Positions 44,954 through 54,750 of a stretch of 64,000 nucleotides of DNA are shown here, one piece after another. Position 1 is the stretch's first letter, and every line of letters starts with the position of its first letter. The position numbers and the translations under genes were made by a program. The notes beneath the pieces were generated by a model. It was not told where the DNA came from, did no database searches, and was given only the letters and a program-made list of their open reading frames with translations. The DNA is from Alteromonas sp. KUL42 (lineage in GTDB: Bacteria; Pseudomonadota; Gammaproteobacteria; Enterobacterales; Alteromonadaceae): the NCBI RefSeq assembly GCF_006538325.1, contig NZ_BJKK01000015.1, positions 1-64,000 on the forward strand. The letters run 5' to 3'.

Positions 44954-46108
44954 TTAGTTTGCTTTCGCTGTCACGACATCAGAAGTATTTGCGATCACTT
45001 TAACGGCCATACCGTTTTGCGGGTATTCAGGCAGTGTCATAACTACTTTGTCAGGGTTAAAGGTACCTTGAATGAGAAAGTCGCCGTTTTCCTCGCGTAC
45101 CACGGTAACCTTGTGAGAGGTTAATTTGTTATCGTCGTCGAGAGTCCACAGTAGCCTGTTTGTTACTAGCTCTTGGGGAACGCGATATACGTCGTTAAGG
45201 GTTTTGCCTTCGAATGCAATGGTGCTATACGAGCCAAATTTAACAATAGGCTTGTTAGAGTGAATGGCGTAAGGGTCTTCAATGCGCGCTACGAAGTAAC
45301 TCATACGGGTATTATTGTCGATAACCCCCGTATCACGGTGAATAGTTCCTTTGATAGTTGTGCCTTGCATATCATCAACATCGATAGCAATTTCACTGCC
45401 TACGGTATTGTCGGCTAAAAACATTCTGTCAAATCCGGCAACAGGGAAGGTGACTTCAGCGTATTCAATGTTGTTCAACACGGCAACCTCTGAGCCTGGA
45501 GTGACATAATCGCCGGTACTGATATCGCGAGAAACGATAAGTGCATCGTATGGCGCTTTCACTTTACAGTTTTCTAAATCGCGTTTAGCAATTTTTAGTT
45601 GTGCTTCAGCTGATTTTACCCCTGCTTGCGCACTTAAGACTTGAGGTTTGCGCAGGTACAAATCGGTCACCCGTGCTTGCGGCATAGATTTGGCTTCGAT
45701 GGCCGCAACGTCAGCTTGGGCTTGCTCTTGAATAAGTTGCGCTTTGGCGCTGGCGAGGTTGGCTTCGGCAAGCAACAGGGCTGCTTCGTATGAATCAGGC
45801 TCAATAGTGAACAGTGTTTCGCCACGACGGATTAATCCACCACTGACAAACTTGGGGTTCCAGCTCTCCACTTCCCCCGCTACTTGTGCAGCCAAGTTGG
45901 TGGTTTCAAGTGGCGTAATTTCGCCGTAAGAGGTAAGGCGAACACGGACATCTTCAGGAGATATAGATTCAATCGTAACCGTAGGGCGTGTATCGACTTC
46001 TTCCTTAATTGCCGAATCTGATGCAGAGGCTTCTATACCTTTCATTCCCAAATAACCTAAAACAAAAACACCAATAGGTAGCGCAACTCTCATCCATTTC
46101 ATAGCCAA
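44954..46108 (-). CDS. RND efflux membrane-fusion protein (second system)
   Basis: 384 aa. An uncleaved N-terminal anchor (MRVALPIGVFVLGYLGMK) is followed by VRLTSYGEITPLETTNLAAQVAGEVE, a lipoyl half, then a short coiled coil (YEAALLLAEANLASAKAQL ... SAEAQLKIAKRDLENCKVKA) and PYDALIVSRDISTGDYVTPGSEV. It joins the pump encoded just downstream to an outer-membrane channel. It is the first gene of a two-gene leftward operon. Anchoring differs from the lipoprotein adaptor of the other system. Confidence 0.92.
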   Translation of the reverse strand: MAMKWMRVALPIGVFVLGYLGMKGIEASASDSAIKEEVDTRPTVTIESISPEDVRVRLTSYGEITPLETTNLAAQVAGEVESWNPKFVSGGLIRRGETLFTIEPDSYEAALLLAEANLASAKAQLIQEQAQADVAAIEAKSMPQARVTDLYLRKPQVLSAQAGVKSAEAQLKIAKRDLENCKVKAPYDALIVSRDISTGDYVTPGSEVAVLNNIEYAEVTFPVAGFDRMFLADNTVGSEIAIDVDDMQGTTIKGTIHRDTGVIDNNTRMSYFVARIEDPYAIHSNKPIVKFGSYSTIAFEGKTLNDVYRVPQELVTNRLLWTLDDDNKLTSHKVTVVREENGDFLIQGTFNPDKVVMTLPEYPQNGMAVKVIANTSDVVTAKAN

Positions 46109-46248
46109 GTCTACTTTGAAGTAACAATAAATTGCCTATAGTGTAGCGCTAAAGTGTTTCAGGTTTATAGTCCAAATGTAACGAAACATGAGTCAGTTTT
46201 GTGTAAAGACAGTGCTTACGTGTCAAATGCAGCATTTATTGTTAGGCA

Positions 46249-47354
46249 TTAATCATGAACAGGGGGAAGTGCTGAGAAGGCACAGACTTTATCTCTGCCG
46301 GTTTCTTTGGCGTGATAAAGGGCGTGGTCAGCCTGTTTAATCGCATGAGACAGGGTGTTTTGTGCATTTACTTCACATACACCGAAGCTGCTGGTTACAT
46401 GCATTTCAATGTCGTTAATATGAAGTGGCGCTTGGTACAAAAGAATGCGAATCTGCTCTAGGGCTTTCACTGCGTTGGCTTCATTAGTATCGGTAAAAAT
46501 AAGCATGAATTCTTCACCACCCCATCTCGCCAGAATATCTTGACCGCGAAGTCGAGCGGCAAACACCTTGGATATTTGCTTCAGTACTTCATCACCTTGC
46601 TCGTGACCATAGGTATCATTAATGCTCTTAAACCTATCAATATCGGCAATTGCAATGAAAAAGGGGTTTTGCTTCTCAGCATTCTTGCATACTCGCGCTC
46701 CAAGCATTGCTGTGCTCCGCGTCGATTGAGAAGTTGCGTGAGGTGATCATGCTTTGCTTGACGTTCAAATTGATCACTTAAATACAATGCGGTTTCGTAG
46801 CTCTTTTGACGGCTGTACTCATAAAATGCAGACAAAAATGACACGGTTAAGAATGAATAGAGTAAACGTGTTTTAAATGCATAGCTATAACTTGCCATCA
46901 ACAAAGTTTCATCAAAAACAAACAGCAAAAGTGCTGCAACAAACACATAACCTAAAAGAGCCAAAAGGCCTTTAATGAATCCAGCAAAAAACATGGTGAC
47001 AGGGGGAACAAGATAGATCCACAACGGGCCTGTATTGTCTTTACCTCCAGAGATAATCAACAGTAATGTCAGTCCCATTAAACACGTTAATAACAGCGTA
47101 ATTGATGCAGTTCGGGCAGCTACCGTTTGCACTTTGACTTGTAATTGGTGGGAAATCGCAAAAATGACACAAGACAACAGCAGCAATATAGAAAGGGAGA
47201 ACTCATGTGCTAAAAGTGCGCGTATACCCAGGATAAAGGTTATAGACATCCCCACCGCAGCAAATAGGTTAACCACCATAATTCGCCGGTTGGTTTCATC
47301 CTTGTAGTGGGGTTTTACGCCACTAAATAAATAGCGCTTGAGCGTTGTTATCAT
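46249..47354 (-). pseudogene. Membrane-bound diguanylate cyclase (GGDEF), frameshifted
   Basis: The first frame (46581-47354) has six or so membrane helices (MVVNLFAAVGMSITFILGI onwards) and then FERQAKHDHLTQLLNRRGAQQCLEREYARMLRSKTPF, the start of a GGDEF domain. The second frame (46249-46707) continues IAIADIDRFKSINDTYGHEQG and RWGGEEFMLIF, the active-site GGEEF loop. They join at the A5/G4 runs near 46658-46666 (CCCCTTTTT on the coding strand). If intact it would make cyclic di-GMP. Its start overlaps the pqiC stop as ATGA, so it is translationally coupled to pqiABC. Confidence 0.85.
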
Positions 47355-47983
47355 TCCTTTTCAGTCACCTTAATATTGTCGGCGATTTGTGATGCCAATT
47401 GCATCAGCGACTCTCTCATCGCTTCAATACTCGCTGAGAACCCATCGTGTTGCAGCGCAACACGTATATCAAATGGAATAATCCAGTTAGCTTTGTGATC
47501 AGGGGGGGATGCGCTACCCAATACTACGAATTCTCCAGACAATAACACTTCGCCATCAAAACGGCTGATAAAATCAGTAATGTGAAGTGCAACATGTATG
47601 GTTTTACTGGCGTGATATTGTTCATCATCAACCAAGTACACACCGTAGTTCGATATGGCTTTTTTTAGTGACTTTTTGAGTCCTACATCTAGGGGTTCTG
47701 CCCACAAGTGTGTTGTTGAAATATGGACATTGGTTTCACTCGTTTGGTATACCAAGCCTCGTTGTTTCAAATATTCAGGCATAACGAAACGATCTAGTTT
47801 TAGGTATGTATACTCTTTCGAGGGCTTTGCTAGCGGTTCATCTACCGAGTGCAAAACATAATAGGTCAATGCCGTGCTAGCACTCGAACAACCAACGATG
47901 AACATAACCACTAGTACAGCAGAAAGCCGTATTCGAGACGATATTTTCAAAAACCTACTCGTATAATGTGACGGTGTATTCAT
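47351..47983 (-). CDS. pqiC: PqiC-like outer-membrane lipoprotein (ABC transport auxiliary)
   Basis: 210 aa. The N-terminal hydrophobic stretch ends in VGCSS (lipobox, Cys near 32), so it is a lipoprotein. YVLHSVDEPLAKPSKEYTYLKLDRFVMPEYLKQRGLVYQT is the usual opening of the PqiC/DUF330 family. It works with PqiA and the MCE protein PqiB in lipid transport between the membranes. It is third in the pqiABC order, 52 bp after pqiB, and shares an ATGA with the GGDEF gene. Confidence 0.88.
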   Translation of the reverse strand: MNTPSHYTSRFLKISSRIRLSAVLVVMFIVGCSSASTALTYYVLHSVDEPLAKPSKEYTYLKLDRFVMPEYLKQRGLVYQTSETNVHISTTHLWAEPLDVGLKKSLKKAISNYGVYLVDDEQYHASKTIHVALHITDFISRFDGEVLLSGEFVVLGSASPPDHKANWIIPFDIRVALQHDGFSASIEAMRESLMQLASQIADNIKVTEKE

Positions 47984-48035
47984 TCAGTTATCCTTTATAC
48001 ACGAAGGCAACAAACATCTTGCTGTTGCATAGCTA

Positions 48036-49685
48036 TCATCGCTTAGCCTTCGGTTGAATATCAGCTTGCTTATCATTAGAGAAAATCAAACTATTTGGCG
48101 CTTGGTTTAATTTCAATAACAACGGTTGCATAGAGCGCATCGTGTCTTGAAGGGCGTCTACTGTTTCCTTAATTTCAGCTTGATTAAAGCCACCCTCACT
48201 ATAGTTTTTGAGCAAGCTATCTAAGCTCAATAACACTTGGTTTAAATTGTTGTTGAGCGCTTTAGCATCAACATCGGCAATTAGTAAGTCAAAATCATTA
48301 CTTGCCGTTTCAACAGACTCCGCTGCTAGTTTCATATCTTCAACAGCAAGCTGAATATTTTCTACCATTTCTTTTAATGGAAGTTGATTTATTTTGTCTA
48401 AGATCGCATCGGCTTTTTGTGTTAGTTGGGTAAACTCATTACTCACTGTGGGGATCACGTCGTAGCCATTAACGGTTTTTACACGTGTTGTGCCTTTCGG
48501 GTCGGGAATATGCTGAAGATCAACATACAGGCCGCCAGTTAATATATTACCCATGCGAAGCGATGCACGAAGATCTCGCTCTATCCAATTTTTAAAGGTT
48601 TGCTTAATTGCCTGTAACCCTTCTTGGGTGTCAGGTTGACGGGCTTTGCCTGGATAAACACTAATGAGCACAGGAATAGGGTAGTCACGTTCAAGAATAT
48701 TACCTTCAATGGCTGTTATTGAATTAATTGCAGTGACACTACCAATTTCAATGCCGCGATATTCAACCGGAGCTCCTACGGTCAAACCTCGCACACTTTC
48801 ATCTATGAGAAGTAAGTATTCAGCAGCCACTTTGAAGCGAGCATTCGATGCCGAAGCATCGTCTTCGTAAATGTCGAAAAATGCATCATCGAGGACTTGC
48901 TCGCCGGTAGGTACACCGTCAGGGACGCCAAAAGTAATGCCATTAGCCAGTAGCGTTTCTAAGCTACCAGTTTGCACACTTACACCACTTGATTCTAAAA
49001 GAAGCTTAACGCCACTAACGTCCCAAAAACGCGTATTTTGGGTAATGAGTTTGTGATACGGCGCTTTAATAAAGGCGTCGTAGTACACAACGCGCTCTTC
49101 AATATTAAATGTGGCATCTTCAAATTCACCCACTTTAAAGCCTTTGTAGATAATGGGGTCTCCTGGCTTATAAGCAAATTCATCGTCACTGCGCAGCATA
49201 ACGTGAAGACCCGGAGTTCCTTGCGGAGTAACAGGTGGCCTCTCAAGCGCTTTAAAGTGTAATTTTTCTGCACCTTTATCATGGGCTGACATGGCAATAT
49301 AACTGCCAGACAACAGGGTATTAAGCCCGGACACTTCAGAAAAACTAATACGAGGGGCAACAACCCAAAAATCGGCGTTTTCGTTTAGTAAATGTGCAGC
49401 ACTTGCATCAATACGAGCGGTTACTAAAACGCCATCTAGATCTGGTTTGAGTGTGATCTTCTTTACTTGCCCGATATCGAGATCGCGCACCTTTATCGGT
49501 GTTTTATTAACTTCAATGCCCGTGGCTGAGTGCAATTCAATGGTAATGAGTGGACCCTGATTTTTCCATTGGTAGTACACCATCCAACCGCCAATAACCA
49601 ACACCAAAATTGGAATGAGCCAAATGCGAGATATGGACGAGGTGGGTTTAACCTCTGCTTTATTCATCGATACTTCTTGGGTCAT
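48036..49685 (-). CDS. pqiB: PqiB, MCE-domain intermembrane transport protein
   Basis: 549 aa from ATG 49685, whose ATGA overlaps the pqiA stop. One N-terminal membrane helix (ISRIWLIPILVLVIGGWMVYY) is followed by three MCE domains: QGPLITIELHSATGIEVNKTPIKVRDLDIGQVKKI, then TPGLHVMLRSDDEFAYKPGDPIIYKGFKVG, then AEYLLLIDESVRGLTVGAPVEYRGIEIGSVTAI. The C-terminal part is a long helix. MCE rings make the periplasmic tunnel for phospholipids. Confidence 0.94.
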   Translation of the reverse strand: MTQEVSMNKAEVKPTSSISRIWLIPILVLVIGGWMVYYQWKNQGPLITIELHSATGIEVNKTPIKVRDLDIGQVKKITLKPDLDGVLVTARIDASAAHLLNENADFWVVAPRISFSEVSGLNTLLSGSYIAMSAHDKGAEKLHFKALERPPVTPQGTPGLHVMLRSDDEFAYKPGDPIIYKGFKVGEFEDATFNIEERVVYYDAFIKAPYHKLITQNTRFWDVSGVKLLLESSGVSVQTGSLETLLANGITFGVPDGVPTGEQVLDDAFFDIYEDDASASNARFKVAAEYLLLIDESVRGLTVGAPVEYRGIEIGSVTAINSITAIEGNILERDYPIPVLISVYPGKARQPDTQEGLQAIKQTFKNWIERDLRASLRMGNILTGGLYVDLQHIPDPKGTTRVKTVNGYDVIPTVSNEFTQLTQKADAILDKINQLPLKEMVENIQLAVEDMKLAAESVETASNDFDLLIADVDAKALNNNLNQVLLSLDSLLKNYSEGGFNQAEIKETVDALQDTMRSMQPLLLKLNQAPNSLIFSNDKQADIQPKAKR

Positions 49686-50824
49686 GGTAGTTGCTTCCAC
49701 TGCTGCCATATAAGCCTAGAATCAAAAGTCATTGCTGCGATCATTGTTGTAAAAACTACCGCACAAAAAGCAATAGCCGCTTGCCCAGGATAGATTGATA
49801 ACGTATTGCCCATTTGAATAAGCGCAACCAGCACTGCTACAACAAAGACATCAATCATCGACCAGCGACCAATAATTTCAGTTATGCGATAGTAACGTAT
49901 TCTAAGTTGTTTTGAGCCTGTTTTCTCTGTTTGAACTGAAAAGTTTAGCCAAGCGAGAATGGCTATTTTAGCGACAGGTACAATGACACTAGCAATTAAT
50001 ATGACTAGTGCTATGGGATATGAACCTGACTCCCACAATGCAATAACACCACCAATAATAGTATTTGGTGTTTCTTGCCCAAAAAATTCAGTATACATAA
50101 TGGGCAACACATTTGCAGGTATATACAAAATGCACGCTGTGAACAGTAAAGCCCATGTACGTTGTATGCTGTTGTTTGCTTGTAATTCACTTAACGGCTT
50201 TGCTGGTGGCGGCTCTCCCTCTCTCAGCCAAAGCGAGTATTGCGTAGTATCAAACTGGCTAATACATAGTGCTGTAAACGAAGCAAAACCAATAAACGCA
50301 TAAAAAGACAAACCGATAGTAACATCCGCAAGCTCGGTAATTTTAATGAGGCTTACCAGCGTCCCTACCAAAAATATTTCAGCCATACTCCACGGCAATA
50401 GCGCTTTAACCCAAACAAATAAATGATGAACGTAGTAGGGACGACGTTGCTTTACTTGTGCTAGCGTAAGTAAAAAAATGCCAACAATGACAATGCCTGG
50501 CAATAAAACCGTCGCTAGGCTAGTGATAATTGCCAAAGATAGGTAATCTTGATTAATAAGTTCTAGAACGCCTGTGGGCAAATTAATACTGTGTTTTTGG
50601 CCACTACTTCTGAAGGTCAAAAAGTTAAACGGCAGTGATAGAAGAAGAAAAATAAATGCGCTGCTAGTGTAGGCAAGTAGTTTCTCATTCACGTTATTTC
50701 TATAAGATATTAGGGTATGCCCACAAACGGGGCACACCGCGCGCTGTCGATGCGACAAAGTGGGAATGGAAACTTGCGTATGGCATTGTTCACACACAAG
50801 GCTAAGGGGTTTGGTATGTGCCAT
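49682..50824 (-). CDS. pqiA: PqiA, inner-membrane paraquat-inducible protein A
   Basis: 380 aa with two tandem PqiA domains, each with four membrane helices. A zinc ribbon stands at the start (CEQCHTQVSIPTLSHRQRAVCPVCGHTL). WVKALLPWSMAEIFLVGTLVSLIK and WSMIDVFVVAVLVALIQMG are the conserved helical ends. It is the integral-membrane partner of PqiB in lipid traffic. It is first in the operon, and its start is close to a divergent gene at 51004. Confidence 0.94.
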   Translation of the reverse strand: MAHTKPLSLVCEQCHTQVSIPTLSHRQRAVCPVCGHTLISYRNNVNEKLLAYTSSAFIFLLLSLPFNFLTFRSSGQKHSINLPTGVLELINQDYLSLAIITSLATVLLPGIVIVGIFLLTLAQVKQRRPYYVHHLFVWVKALLPWSMAEIFLVGTLVSLIKITELADVTIGLSFYAFIGFASFTALCISQFDTTQYSLWLREGEPPPAKPLSELQANNSIQRTWALLFTACILYIPANVLPIMYTEFFGQETPNTIIGGVIALWESGSYPIALVILIASVIVPVAKIAILAWLNFSVQTEKTGSKQLRIRYYRITEIIGRWSMIDVFVVAVLVALIQMGNTLSIYPGQAAIAFCAVVFTTMIAAMTFDSRLIWQQWKQLP

Positions 50825-51003
50825 AATTATTAGTGTGATTTATGCTCTACGTGTAATATCAAGTAGCGTAACCTTTTGATTTTGATAGTTTGCAGCATAG
50901 CGCATTGTGAACGTGTCGGGAAGAGAGGTTGTTTATAGCGTGTGCTCTCCCGTTACTAAGACCGCAACAATGTGTGTTCGATAGGGTAATAATAAGAATA
51001 AAG

Positions 51004-52233
51004 ATGGATAGGTTCATGGAAAAACTGAATGGTTTTCACAGTTTATATCACACAGGAAGAAGGCGAAGCAGACGTTTTGTATCGAAGAGAAGCGTTGCAG
51101 CTGTAAGGTTTTGGCGCAGTCTTACGTTTTCACAACGCTGCTATTTTATCGCAAGTTGTATGTTACTGGTGTGGATGTACTCAGATTTTGAAAGCAAAAT
51201 CTACGATATAGTGATGTATGCTTTTGTGCTTTCCGGCATTACCAAAGAGGTATGGCCGCGTTTTATGATTATCTGGCATAGCCTCCCAGGTAAAGCCTTC
51301 ATATTGTTTATCTATGCGGTTATTGCCAATTTTGCTTTAGCTTCAGCAAGCGGTATGGTCAATGATGTTTCGGGCGTTTCAGCGGGTGCATTACCTTACA
51401 GCCACAACTTTGCACTGATACTCATGATGCCAACGTGGTTCTTCCTTACTTCAATTTTTGCGCTGGTCATCGTTACATTACTTACTCCTGTGTACTTAAT
51501 GACGCTACTTGCACTTAAGCCCATTGGTGTTAGACGGTTTTGGCATGCACCTGAATATCGGTTTGTATTTACCACTGCGTTGGTAAGATATCTTTGGACG
51601 CTAGCTTTATTGTGGGAATTAATATTGCTCGCAGCGCAAGTTGGCCTTGTTGGCTCAATGGGAGATGATAAAGAAAGTACGGATGCACTCTCGTTTGAAA
51701 GAGCAAGTCAGGCTATTACCAGTGAAATTGTAAAGGCTGGAACGAAGGCAGGTAATGTACCCTCAAATGCACCACCAGAAATGCTTACCGCACCTCAAGT
51801 TGATGAGGTTAATATTCCGCTTATTGTTGATAACGTACTTGCTGCAAATAATGTAAAACCCAAGTCGACTCAAGAAGCTGATATCAAAGCGACCATTGAA
51901 GACATAAATACCGCAAGCGATGATTTAGAAGCAGAAATAGATGCGTTGTGGAAAGGGGCAAAAGATAAAAACATCGCTTTTAAACGCAGTCAACGACGTC
52001 TACTTGCCAACTTTATTTATGAATTTGAAGCTGATTCACGCTCTCGCTGTGCTCATTCACCAGATACGCGTGTAATCGAACTTAACGATTATGAGCTACT
52101 TGAAATTAGTAAAGACGACAGTGAAGAAAATGAATTGGGGTACAACTATGTTGTAGTGGCATGCCAATCAGCAGCCATTGGAAATAAAAGTACTGGATCG
52201 CAGAGTTCAGAAGTTCAAAACGCCGAGCCTTAA
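51004..52233 (+). CDS. Membrane protein of unknown function
   Basis: About 409 aa from ATG 51004, with four to five membrane helices in the first half (CYFIASCMLLVWMYSDF, GKAFILFIYAVIANFALAS, FALILMMPTWFFLTSIFALVIVTLL, ALLWELILLAAQVGL). A polar half follows (KAGTKAGNVPSNAPPEMLTA ...). It has a helical charged segment AEIDALWKGAKDKNIAFKRSQRRLLANFIYEFEAD. I do not recognise the family. It is divergent from pqiABC, with roughly 180 bp between starts. The first TTG of the long frame (50929) has no support. Confidence 0.72.
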   Translation: MDRFMEKLNGFHSLYHTGRRRSRRFVSKRSVAAVRFWRSLTFSQRCYFIASCMLLVWMYSDFESKIYDIVMYAFVLSGITKEVWPRFMIIWHSLPGKAFILFIYAVIANFALASASGMVNDVSGVSAGALPYSHNFALILMMPTWFFLTSIFALVIVTLLTPVYLMTLLALKPIGVRRFWHAPEYRFVFTTALVRYLWTLALLWELILLAAQVGLVGSMGDDKESTDALSFERASQAITSEIVKAGTKAGNVPSNAPPEMLTAPQVDEVNIPLIVDNVLAANNVKPKSTQEADIKATIEDINTASDDLEAEIDALWKGAKDKNIAFKRSQRRLLANFIYEFEADSRSRCAHSPDTRVIELNDYELLEISKDDSEENELGYNYVVVACQSAAIGNKSTGSQSSEVQNAEP

Positions 52234-52318
52234 ATCAAAGAACCTTAAATCAAAGAACCTTAAACCAAAGAGCCTAGAATCAAACGGCGTTAATTCAAAA
52301 GAGTTAGATCAAAGAGCC
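52229..52318 (+). repeat. Degenerate 15-bp tandem repeat after the stop codon
   Basis: CTTAAATCAAAGAAC occurs twice exactly (52229-52243, 52244-52258), then four diverged copies follow to 52318 (CTTAAACCAAAGAGC, CTAGAATCAAACGGC and so on). The first unit contains the stop TAA of the membrane protein gene. The period of 15 is a multiple of three. Confidence 0.75.
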
Positions 52319-52411
52319 GTATCAACGTTTTAAATAGGCTTCATTTAGAGGGGTTCATGTATTTAAGCGTTGAATTCTTGATTGTCGCGACACGGGTTCA
52401 CTGCTATTATT

Positions 52412-52531
52412 GCGCTACTTCGTTGGGGAGTAGCCTGTTTCTGTTACTAAACAGAAAAGTTCGTATCAACATAATTGGTCACATTACCATGGTACGAACA
52501 CCGCTTGGTTGGCGAGACCTTCGATAATTCC
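52412..52531 (+). ncRNA. yybP-ykoY (manganese) riboswitch
   Basis: The conserved pieces of this aptamer appear in order: GGGGAGTAGCC at 52425-52435 and TCAACATA at 52466-52473, followed by a pairing arm and GGCGAGACCT near 52511-52520. It lies 70 bases before mntP, the classic target of this Mn2+-sensing riboswitch. GACCTT and AAGGTC (about 52516-52554) can form a second stem, probably part of the switching platform. Confidence 0.92.
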
Positions 52532-52599
52532 GCGCTCCAAGGTCAGGCGTGTGGTTTTGTCGTGGACTCTGTTAAGCCTGGCCGGAGAAAGTCATCTCA

Positions 52600-53169
52600 A
52601 TGAATTTTATCGCTCTTATCTTTCTTGCATTCGCTATGTCTACCGACGCTTTTGCTGCTGCTATTGGCAAAGGTGCAAAACTCAAAAAACCTCCATTTCT
52701 TCATGCGCTAAAACTGGGTGTTACGTTTGGTGTGGTTGAAGCTATTACACCGGTAATTGGGTGGATTATTGGGCGCGCTGCCGCAAGTTATGTTGAAGCT
52801 TGGGATCACTGGATTGCGCTAATACTGTTGTCTGGACTAGGCTGTTATATGATTTACGAGAGCTTTCAACCAGCAGACGATGAAGAAGACGAGGTACAGA
52901 GAAAGTCTTCTTTTTGGCTTGTTATTCTCACGGCTTTGGGTACAAGTATGGATGCCATGGCGGTGGGTATTGGACTTGCCTTTATCAACGTAAATATCGT
53001 GCTTGCTGCAACGTTTATTGGTTTGGCAACGTGTACCATGGTGACGTTGGGCGTTATGCTTGGTAGCACTTTGGGATCATTAATTGGCAGGCGAGCAGAG
53101 ACCTTCGGTGGCCTCATTCTTATTGCGGTGGGTATTTGGATATTTTTGGGTCACACACTGGCAAGTTAA
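52600..53169 (+). CDS. mntP: Manganese exporter MntP
   Basis: 189 aa with six membrane helices. It has the two repeats with acidic metal sites, AMSTDAFAAAIGKGAKL and GTSMDAMAVGIGLAFI, and VEAITPVIGWIIGRAA between them. MntP pumps excess Mn2+ out of the cell. The preceding yybP-ykoY riboswitch ties expression to manganese. A perfect inverted repeat (TCACACACTGG/CCAGTGTGTGA, 53151-53180) spans the stop codon and may be an mRNA 3' structure. Confidence 0.95.
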   Translation: MNFIALIFLAFAMSTDAFAAAIGKGAKLKKPPFLHALKLGVTFGVVEAITPVIGWIIGRAAASYVEAWDHWIALILLSGLGCYMIYESFQPADDEEDEVQRKSSFWLVILTALGTSMDAMAVGIGLAFINVNIVLAATFIGLATCTMVTLGVMLGSTLGSLIGRRAETFGGLILIAVGIWIFLGHTLAS

Positions 53170-53218
53170 CCAGTGTGTGAATAAGCAGGCTGTAATATGT
53201 ATTTATAAACCAGTTTTT

Positions 53219-53250
53219 TAATTAGCCTGACTATTAACTCAGGCTAATTA
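53219..53250. terminator. 12-bp perfect hairpin between mntP and ccoG
   Basis: TAATTAGCCTGA and TCAGGCTAATTA, loop of eight bases. A T-run precedes it on the plus strand, but neither direction has a run of U after the stem. It probably separates the converging transcripts. Confidence 0.5.
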
Positions 53251-53279
53251 AAGGTTGTGATTAACAACATCAACCTTCC

Positions 53280-54662
53280 CTACGATTTACTTTTAAGCAA
53301 AGATTCACTAGAAAAGAAAAGTGTGGGTCTTATTATGGTTTGATCTCTTGCCTTATCGCGAATAGCAAATTCAACCTCGCTTTGCATTTTACTAGGCGCA
53401 ATAAGCGCTTCAACAGAAAAGGTTACCATGCGCTTTTCACCGGGCAATACGATTATCGGGTCCGTTAGTGAGAGAGTCATCGAATCGGAATTTGCAATCG
53501 ATAATTCAAACACTTTAGTCAGACGAGATTTGTTAAGTAGTGCTAGAGTGTAGGAATTCTCAATATGCCCAGCGTTGTTTTCTCGGTATAAGATATTGCG
53601 GTCACGTACTATGCTTGCTTCAATATCACTGCGGTTATACGCCCAACTGAACATAGCACTCACAATAACTACAATGGCAACGCCGTATAGCCAGTTAGTG
53701 ACATGCCGTCCTGAGTCTTTTCCGGCTCGAGTAAACCCTATCAGATTAGGTTTGTAGTTGAACTTGTCCATAACCTTGTTACAGGCATCAACACATAAAC
53801 CACAGTTAATACAGGCGTACTGCAAGCCTTCGCGAATGTCGATACCGGCCGGGCAAACTTGAACACACAATTTGCAGTCAACACAGTCGCCTTTACCGTG
53901 CCTCTCTGCATTGCGTTTTCTTGGGCCGCGACTTTCCCCGCGTTCGCTATCATAAGTCACTAAAGACGTATTTTTATCGAACATTGCTGCCTGAAAACGC
54001 GAATAGGGGCAAATGTGGAGGCACATCTTCTCTCTTATCCAGCCTGCGTTGATATAGGTACAACCCGCGAAAAACAGGGTCCAACCCGTAATTAAGGCGG
54101 GAGCAGAAAACGTAAATAGCTCTTGGTAAAGGGTTATTGCGGGATAAAAATACGACATGAAAGCCGTGGCTGTGAGCATACTTATCGCTATCCAGACACT
54201 GTGTTTAGCTGTTTTTATAGTGGCCTTTTTAACGTTAAATGCTTGGCTGTCGAGTTGTCTACTTTGATTGTGGTTACCTTCTATGCGCCGCTCAACCCAG
54301 TTAAACCCTAACGTCCATATGGTTTGTGGGCAGGTGAAGCCACACCAAACTCTACCGTAGTGGCGAGTGACTAAAAATAAGGCAAAAGCCGCAAGAATAA
54401 AGACCAATGCAAAAATCATAAGATCTTGTGGGTAAAGCACGTAGGCAAAAAAAGTAAATGTTTGCTGCCCCACATCAAACAGTATGGCTTGCTCACCACC
54501 GTATTGAACAAAAGGTAATAAGATAAAAACACTAATCAAGAGTATATTTAAATATCGGCGCCACTTTTGATAAAAGCCGGTTTCTTCTCGAATATATATC
54601 TTGCTCTCTTCGACCGGAAATACAGAAATTACATCTTCTGGTCTTACTTTAACGGTTGCCAT
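53280..54662 (-). CDS. ccoG: CcoG/FixG-type cytochrome oxidase maturation protein
   Basis: About 460 aa from ATG 54662 (MATVKVRPED; GGAG before it). The earlier in-frame start at 54704 adds family-foreign text. Five or so membrane helices are followed by ferredoxin-like Cys motifs CVDCKLCVQVCPAGID and CINCGLCVDACNKVMDK ([4Fe-4S] sites), with GRVWCGFTCPQTIW earlier and a C-terminal immunoglobulin-like periplasmic domain. CcoG reduces Cu(II) for copper insertion into cbb3 oxidase. The cco genes themselves are not in the window. Confidence 0.94.
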   Translation of the reverse strand: MATVKVRPEDVISVFPVEESKIYIREETGFYQKWRRYLNILLISVFILLPFVQYGGEQAILFDVGQQTFTFFAYVLYPQDLMIFALVFILAAFALFLVTRHYGRVWCGFTCPQTIWTLGFNWVERRIEGNHNQSRQLDSQAFNVKKATIKTAKHSVWIAISMLTATAFMSYFYPAITLYQELFTFSAPALITGWTLFFAGCTYINAGWIREKMCLHICPYSRFQAAMFDKNTSLVTYDSERGESRGPRKRNAERHGKGDCVDCKLCVQVCPAGIDIREGLQYACINCGLCVDACNKVMDKFNYKPNLIGFTRAGKDSGRHVTNWLYGVAIVVIVSAMFSWAYNRSDIEASIVRDRNILYRENNAGHIENSYTLALLNKSRLTKVFELSIANSDSMTLSLTDPIIVLPGEKRMVTFSVEALIAPSKMQSEVEFAIRDKARDQTIIRPTLFFSSESLLKSKS

Positions 54663-54750
54663 AACACTCACTCCAAAATTATTGGTGTTATGGTAAAACT
54701 GCAAAAAAATATGAATAGAGACAGATTTTGGCTTTATTTATAGAACAGAA

